Assembly (NCBI GenBank): GCA_031275395.1
Contig: JAISOU010000082.1
Span: 1-25,429 of the forward strand
Origin: Helicobacteraceae bacterium
GTDB lineage: Bacteria > Campylobacterota > Campylobacteria > Campylobacterales > SZUA-545
Direction: 5' to 3'
DNA length: 25,429 nucleotides
Numbering within the stretch: the first letter of the stretch is position 1; every line of letters starts with the position of its first letter. Below, piece after piece: positions 23,112 to 25,429 of this stretch. The notes under the pieces are model-generated. The model saw nothing but the letters and a program-made list of their open reading frames with translations. It did no database searches and was not told where the DNA came from. The position numbers and the translations under genes are program-made.

Positions 23112-23639
23112 ATGACGATCGATATTTGTTTTATCGGCAAAGGCGGTTCGGAACTTTTTGCGGAGGCTGAAAAACGCTATCTAAAGCTGAGCGCGCCGCA
23201 CGCGAAAATATCGCTTTTGCCCGTTTGGAACGTTGTGATCGACAAAGCGCAGAAAATCGGCGCGGCGCAGGCGCGGGAAGCCTATTCGCAGGCGTTTGCC
23301 TCGTCGTCTTTATCGCTTGCTTCTCGATTGTCGCCTAAGAACTTACCGCGTTTATCGCCCGCTTCGATCGCCGCCCAATCGTCGCGCTATCTAATTGCGC
23401 TTAGCGAAGAGGGCGAGCTTTACAACTCCTTTGATTTTGCGAAATTAGTCGCAAACCGCGCCGCGTTTAGCTTTTATATTGGCGGTGCTTACGGTTTGGA
23501 TCGCGCTTTTTGCGGCTTATGCGATCGCGTTATATCGCTTTCGCCGCTCACTTTTTCCCACGAAATCGCCCGTATTGTCTTATTAGAACAGCTCTATCGC
23601 GCTTTTACGATCGAATCCAAACACCCTTATCACAAATAA
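23112..23639 (+). CDS. rlmH: 23S rRNA pseudouridine-1915 N3-methyltransferase
   Basis: A 175-residue SPOUT (trefoil-knot) methyltransferase that modifies pseudouridine 1915 of 23S rRNA. The C-terminal knot signature is clear: FYIGGAYGLDRAF, ISLSPLTFSHEIARI, VLLEQLYRAF and the terminal HPYHK. The family is usually about 150-155 residues; here a Ser/Leu/Ala-rich insertion of roughly 20-25 residues occupies about 58-92, before the LIALSEEGELYNS strand. The insertion falls between the N-terminal half and the knot, so activity could be kept. It is the last gene of the gltD-accD unit. Confidence 0.93.
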   Translation: MTIDICFIGKGGSELFAEAEKRYLKLSAPHAKISLLPVWNVVIDKAQKIGAAQAREAYSQAFASSSLSLASRLSPKNLPRLSPASIAAQSSRYLIALSEEGELYNSFDFAKLVANRAAFSFYIGGAYGLDRAFCGLCDRVISLSPLTFSHEIARIVLLEQLYRAFTIESKHPYHK

Positions 23640-23654
23640 TCGTCCGTTTGCGCG

Positions 23655-23667
23655 AAACGGCGCGTTT
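23655..23667. terminator. Weak hairpin between convergent rlmH and the small secreted gene
   Basis: AAACG-GCG-CGTTT (5-bp stem) followed by T lies in the 38-base gap between the two stops. It may serve both strands, though the stem is short. Confidence 0.25.
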
Positions 23668-23677
23668 TAACGATTCG

Positions 23678-23995
23678 TTAGTATTTGTTCATTCGCTTAT
23701 AGAACGCCGATCGAACCTCTTGGACGCGGCGGCGATACTCTAATTCGTAACGCCCGACCTTTTCTTGGTAGCCGGTATAGTGCGAATCGGCGGAGTCTGA
23801 TACGAAAAAACTTTCACCTTTTTCTTGTCGATCGTCTTGGCGTTGATCTTGCGACGGCTGATCGGACGCGGCAAAAACCGATTGCCCGTCATTTGACGAA
23901 ACGCCAATCGACGGCGAGAGCTTTAGAGTGGGAAAAAGATAGTTATCGGCGTATAGCGACAATGTAAGCGCCGACAAAACGATTGCAAATCTCAT
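23678..23995 (-). CDS. Small secreted protein of unknown function
   Basis: A 105-residue protein with a signal peptide (MRFAIVLSALTLSLYA). A low-complexity Asp/Gln/Ser-rich middle follows (about 38-65, for example SDQPSQDQRQDDRQEK), and the C-terminal 30 residues are charged and helical (YELEYRRRVQEVRSAF). No Cys after the signal and no family recognised. AAAGG lies about 7 nt before the ATG. TAAAAT at 24032-24037 (minus) could be its -10 box. It is divergent from nifE, with which it shares a 142-base intergenic region. Probably periplasmic and partly disordered. Confidence 0.65.
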   Translation of the reverse strand: MRFAIVLSALTLSLYADNYLFPTLKLSPSIGVSSNDGQSVFAASDQPSQDQRQDDRQEKGESFFVSDSADSHYTGYQEKVGRYELEYRRRVQEVRSAFYKRMNKY

Positions 23996-24137
23996 CTATA
24001 ACCTTTAGGTTTTTTAAGCAAAAAGCGCTCCATTTTATCGCAATTATCCTCCATTATATTTGGTATGATTATTTATTAACCAACCGCGCCGCGTTTTTTC
24101 AAATACAATCATAAATTATTTGCTTTGGGAGATTGTA
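23996..24137. promoter_or_regulatory. Divergent control region of the secreted unknown and nifE
   Basis: AACCT-TT-AGGTT at 24000-24011 is an inverted repeat overlapping the ribosome site of the leftward gene. Possible -10 boxes are TAAAAT at 24032-24037 (minus) and TACAAT at 24104-24109 (plus, 28 bases before the nifE ATG). I looked for a sigma-54 -24/-12 element (GG and GC 10 bases apart) before nifE and found none that is convincing. A GGGAGA ribosome site precedes the nifE ATG. Confidence 0.35.
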
Positions 24138-25429
24138 ATGTTAGCGGCGTCAAAAGAGCTTTTTGTCGAACCTTCTTGCGAGCATAGCGCGGCGAAAAAG
24201 TCCGCCTGTAACCGCCCTACGCCCGGCGCGACAAGCGGCGGTTGCGCTTTTGAGGGGGCGCAAATATCGCTTTTTCCGTTCGCGGAAGCGGCGCATATCG
24301 TTCATAGCCCCGCAACCTGTTTGGGCGCGTCGTGGGAAACTCGTCAAACGCGCACAACGTTTAGCGGACGCGATATGACGCAGATGGGGCTTTGCACGCA
24401 GATCGGCGAAAACGAGGTGATTTTTGGCGGCGAGAAAAAACTTGCGGCGGCGATCGACGAGGCGGTTGCAACCTTTGCGCCCAAAGCGGTTTTCGTCTAT
24501 TCCACCTGCGTTACGGCGCTTATTGGCGACGATATAGAGGCGATATGCAAAGCTAAAAGCGCCGAATACGATATTCCCGTCGTTCCCGTCGATGCGCCCG
24601 GTTTTGTCGGAAGTAAAAACTTTGGCTCGCGGCTTGCGGGAGAAGCGGTATTAAATTACCTAATTGGAACGCTTGAGCCGACGGATACAAAACCTTACGA
24701 GATCAACTTGCTCGGCGAATATAACGTAACGGGCGATATGGAACGCTATAAAAGCATATTAGAGGAGATCGGAATTACGATCCGCGCAACCCTTAGCGGC
24801 GACGGGCGGATCGACTCGATCCGCACGGCTCACCGCGCAAAACTTAACGTGCTGGTTTGCGCCCAATCGCTATTAACGCTGGCGCGCAAAATGCAGGAGC
24901 GATACGGTATTCCTTTTGTGAGCGTAAGTTTCTACGGCAAGCGCGATACCTCGAGCGCGATCCGCGAAATAGCGGTTGCTTTTAACGACGCGGCGCTTCT
25001 TGAAAAAGCAAAAAAAGTTATCGCAAAATACGAGGCGATCTGCGACGAAAAGTTATCGCCGATTAAAGCCAAATTACAAGGAAAAAAAGCGATTCTAAAC
25101 ACGGGCGGCAACAAGTCGTGGGCGTTTGTTTCGGCTTTGCAGGATATTGGCATAGACGTTGCGGCGACGGCGATCGGCAAAAGCACGTTAGAAGATCAGG
25201 CAAAGGCGCGAGAGTATTTAGGCAAAAGCGGCGTTTTGATGAAAAAACCGGCGGAAGAGCAGGCGAAGTTACTAAAAGAAACAAAAGCGGACATACTGCT
25301 AGCGGGCGGACGAAGCCTATATACGGCGTTAAAAAATAACGTAGCCTTTGCGGACGTAAATCAGGAAAAAAAGGTTAGCTACGGCGGTTACGACGGGCTG
25401 ATCGCCTTTGCAAACGACGTTTTAGCCGC
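24138..25429 (+). CDS. nifE: Nitrogenase iron-molybdenum cofactor scaffold NifE (3' truncated by window)
   Basis: An ATG at 24138 opens a frame that runs to the window end (430 codons) with no stop. With NifN, NifE forms the scaffold on which the nitrogenase iron-molybdenum cofactor is completed before delivery to NifDK. The family signature is strong: PTPGATSGGCAFEGAQ (27-42) with Cys36, AAHIVHSPATCLGASW (51-66) with Cys61, VYSTCVTALIGDD, then PGFVGSKNFGSRLAGEA and LIGTLEP. These Cys match the P-cluster-like ligands of NifE. About 20-40 C-terminal residues are probably missing. No other nif gene is in the window, so the cluster is expected to continue to the right. Alternatives such as NifD are excluded by the N-terminal motif set. 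Confidence 0.95.
   Translation, partial: MLAASKELFVEPSCEHSAAKKSACNRPTPGATSGGCAFEGAQISLFPFAEAAHIVHSPATCLGASWETRQTRTTFSGRDMTQMGLCTQIGENEVIFGGEKKLAAAIDEAVATFAPKAVFVYSTCVTALIGDDIEAICKAKSAEYDIPVVPVDAPGFVGSKNFGSRLAGEAVLNYLIGTLEPTDTKPYEINLLGEYNVTGDMERYKSILEEIGITIRATLSGDGRIDSIRTAHRAKLNVLVCAQSLLTLARKMQERYGIPFVSVSFYGKRDTSSAIREIAVAFNDAALLEKAKKVIAKYEAICDEKLSPIKAKLQGKKAILNTGGNKSWAFVSALQDIGIDVAATAIGKSTLEDQAKAREYLGKSGVLMKKPAEEQAKLLKETKADILLAGGRSLYTALKNNVAFADVNQEKKVSYGGYDGLIAFANDVLA

Noticed and set aside
24012-24137. Sigma-54 promoter for nifE
   Set aside because: No GG/GC pair at -24/-12 spacing with the usual flanks was found; the best match, TTGGTATGATTATTT, lacks the GC element.
24150-24378. Short frames on both strands inside the start of nifE
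   Set aside because: The nifE frame is continuous with strong family motifs; these are shadows.

Overview
The window looks like a chromosomal segment of a Campylobacterota (epsilonproteobacterial) organism of moderate GC content. The reasons are the gene orders coaD-tmk-hisS-(insert)-speA, trmN6-like/YkgJ/TPR/trpC and an inositol-monophosphatase-like gene/accD/rlmH, a Campylobacter-type thymidylate kinase P-loop with Cys (GIDCAGK), and promoters with clear TATAAT-type -10 boxes but no obvious -35 box. The genome is probably diazotrophic, because the right edge holds the start of nifE. These taxonomic points rest on remembered gene orders and family features; no database was searched.

Layout: (1) 1-1111, plus strand: the end of an unrecognised gene, a promoter, a possible 52-residue protein and an alpha/beta hydrolase. 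(2) 1108-10588, all minus strand: a Y-family DNA polymerase; a translationally coupled cluster trmN6-like > ykgJ > TPR protein > trpC > secreted unknown; luxS > metK (methyl cycle and AI-2); and tetraheme cytochrome > argB > cutA > 2OG-Fe(II) oxygenase. (3) 10816-13408, minus strand: a seven-repeat TPR lipoprotein-like gene, radA and tRNA-Pro(CGG). (4) 13535-19919, plus strand: the overlapping run coaD-tmk-hisS, then a large fused nuclease/DNA-methyltransferase gene, then speA. (5) 19920-20142: a strongly folding intergenic region carrying a possible minus-strand mini-ORF. (6) 20143-23639, plus strand: gltD, an inositol-monophosphatase-family gene, accD and rlmH. (7) A small secreted unknown on the minus strand, divergent from nifE, which runs off the window end.

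Most of this is housekeeping: CoA, dTMP, His-tRNA, polyamine, Arg, Trp, fatty-acid and SAM metabolism plus recombination repair. The most notable items are the PD-(D/E)xK-methyltransferase fusion placed seamlessly between hisS and speA; strong enrichment of the palindrome GCGATCGC (19 copies counted by eye, about 0.3 expected from base composition); a fold-back mini-ORF/pseudoknot-capable element near 20.0 kb; and two genes whose TATAAT box sits exactly 8 nt before the ATG, suggesting leaderless mRNAs.
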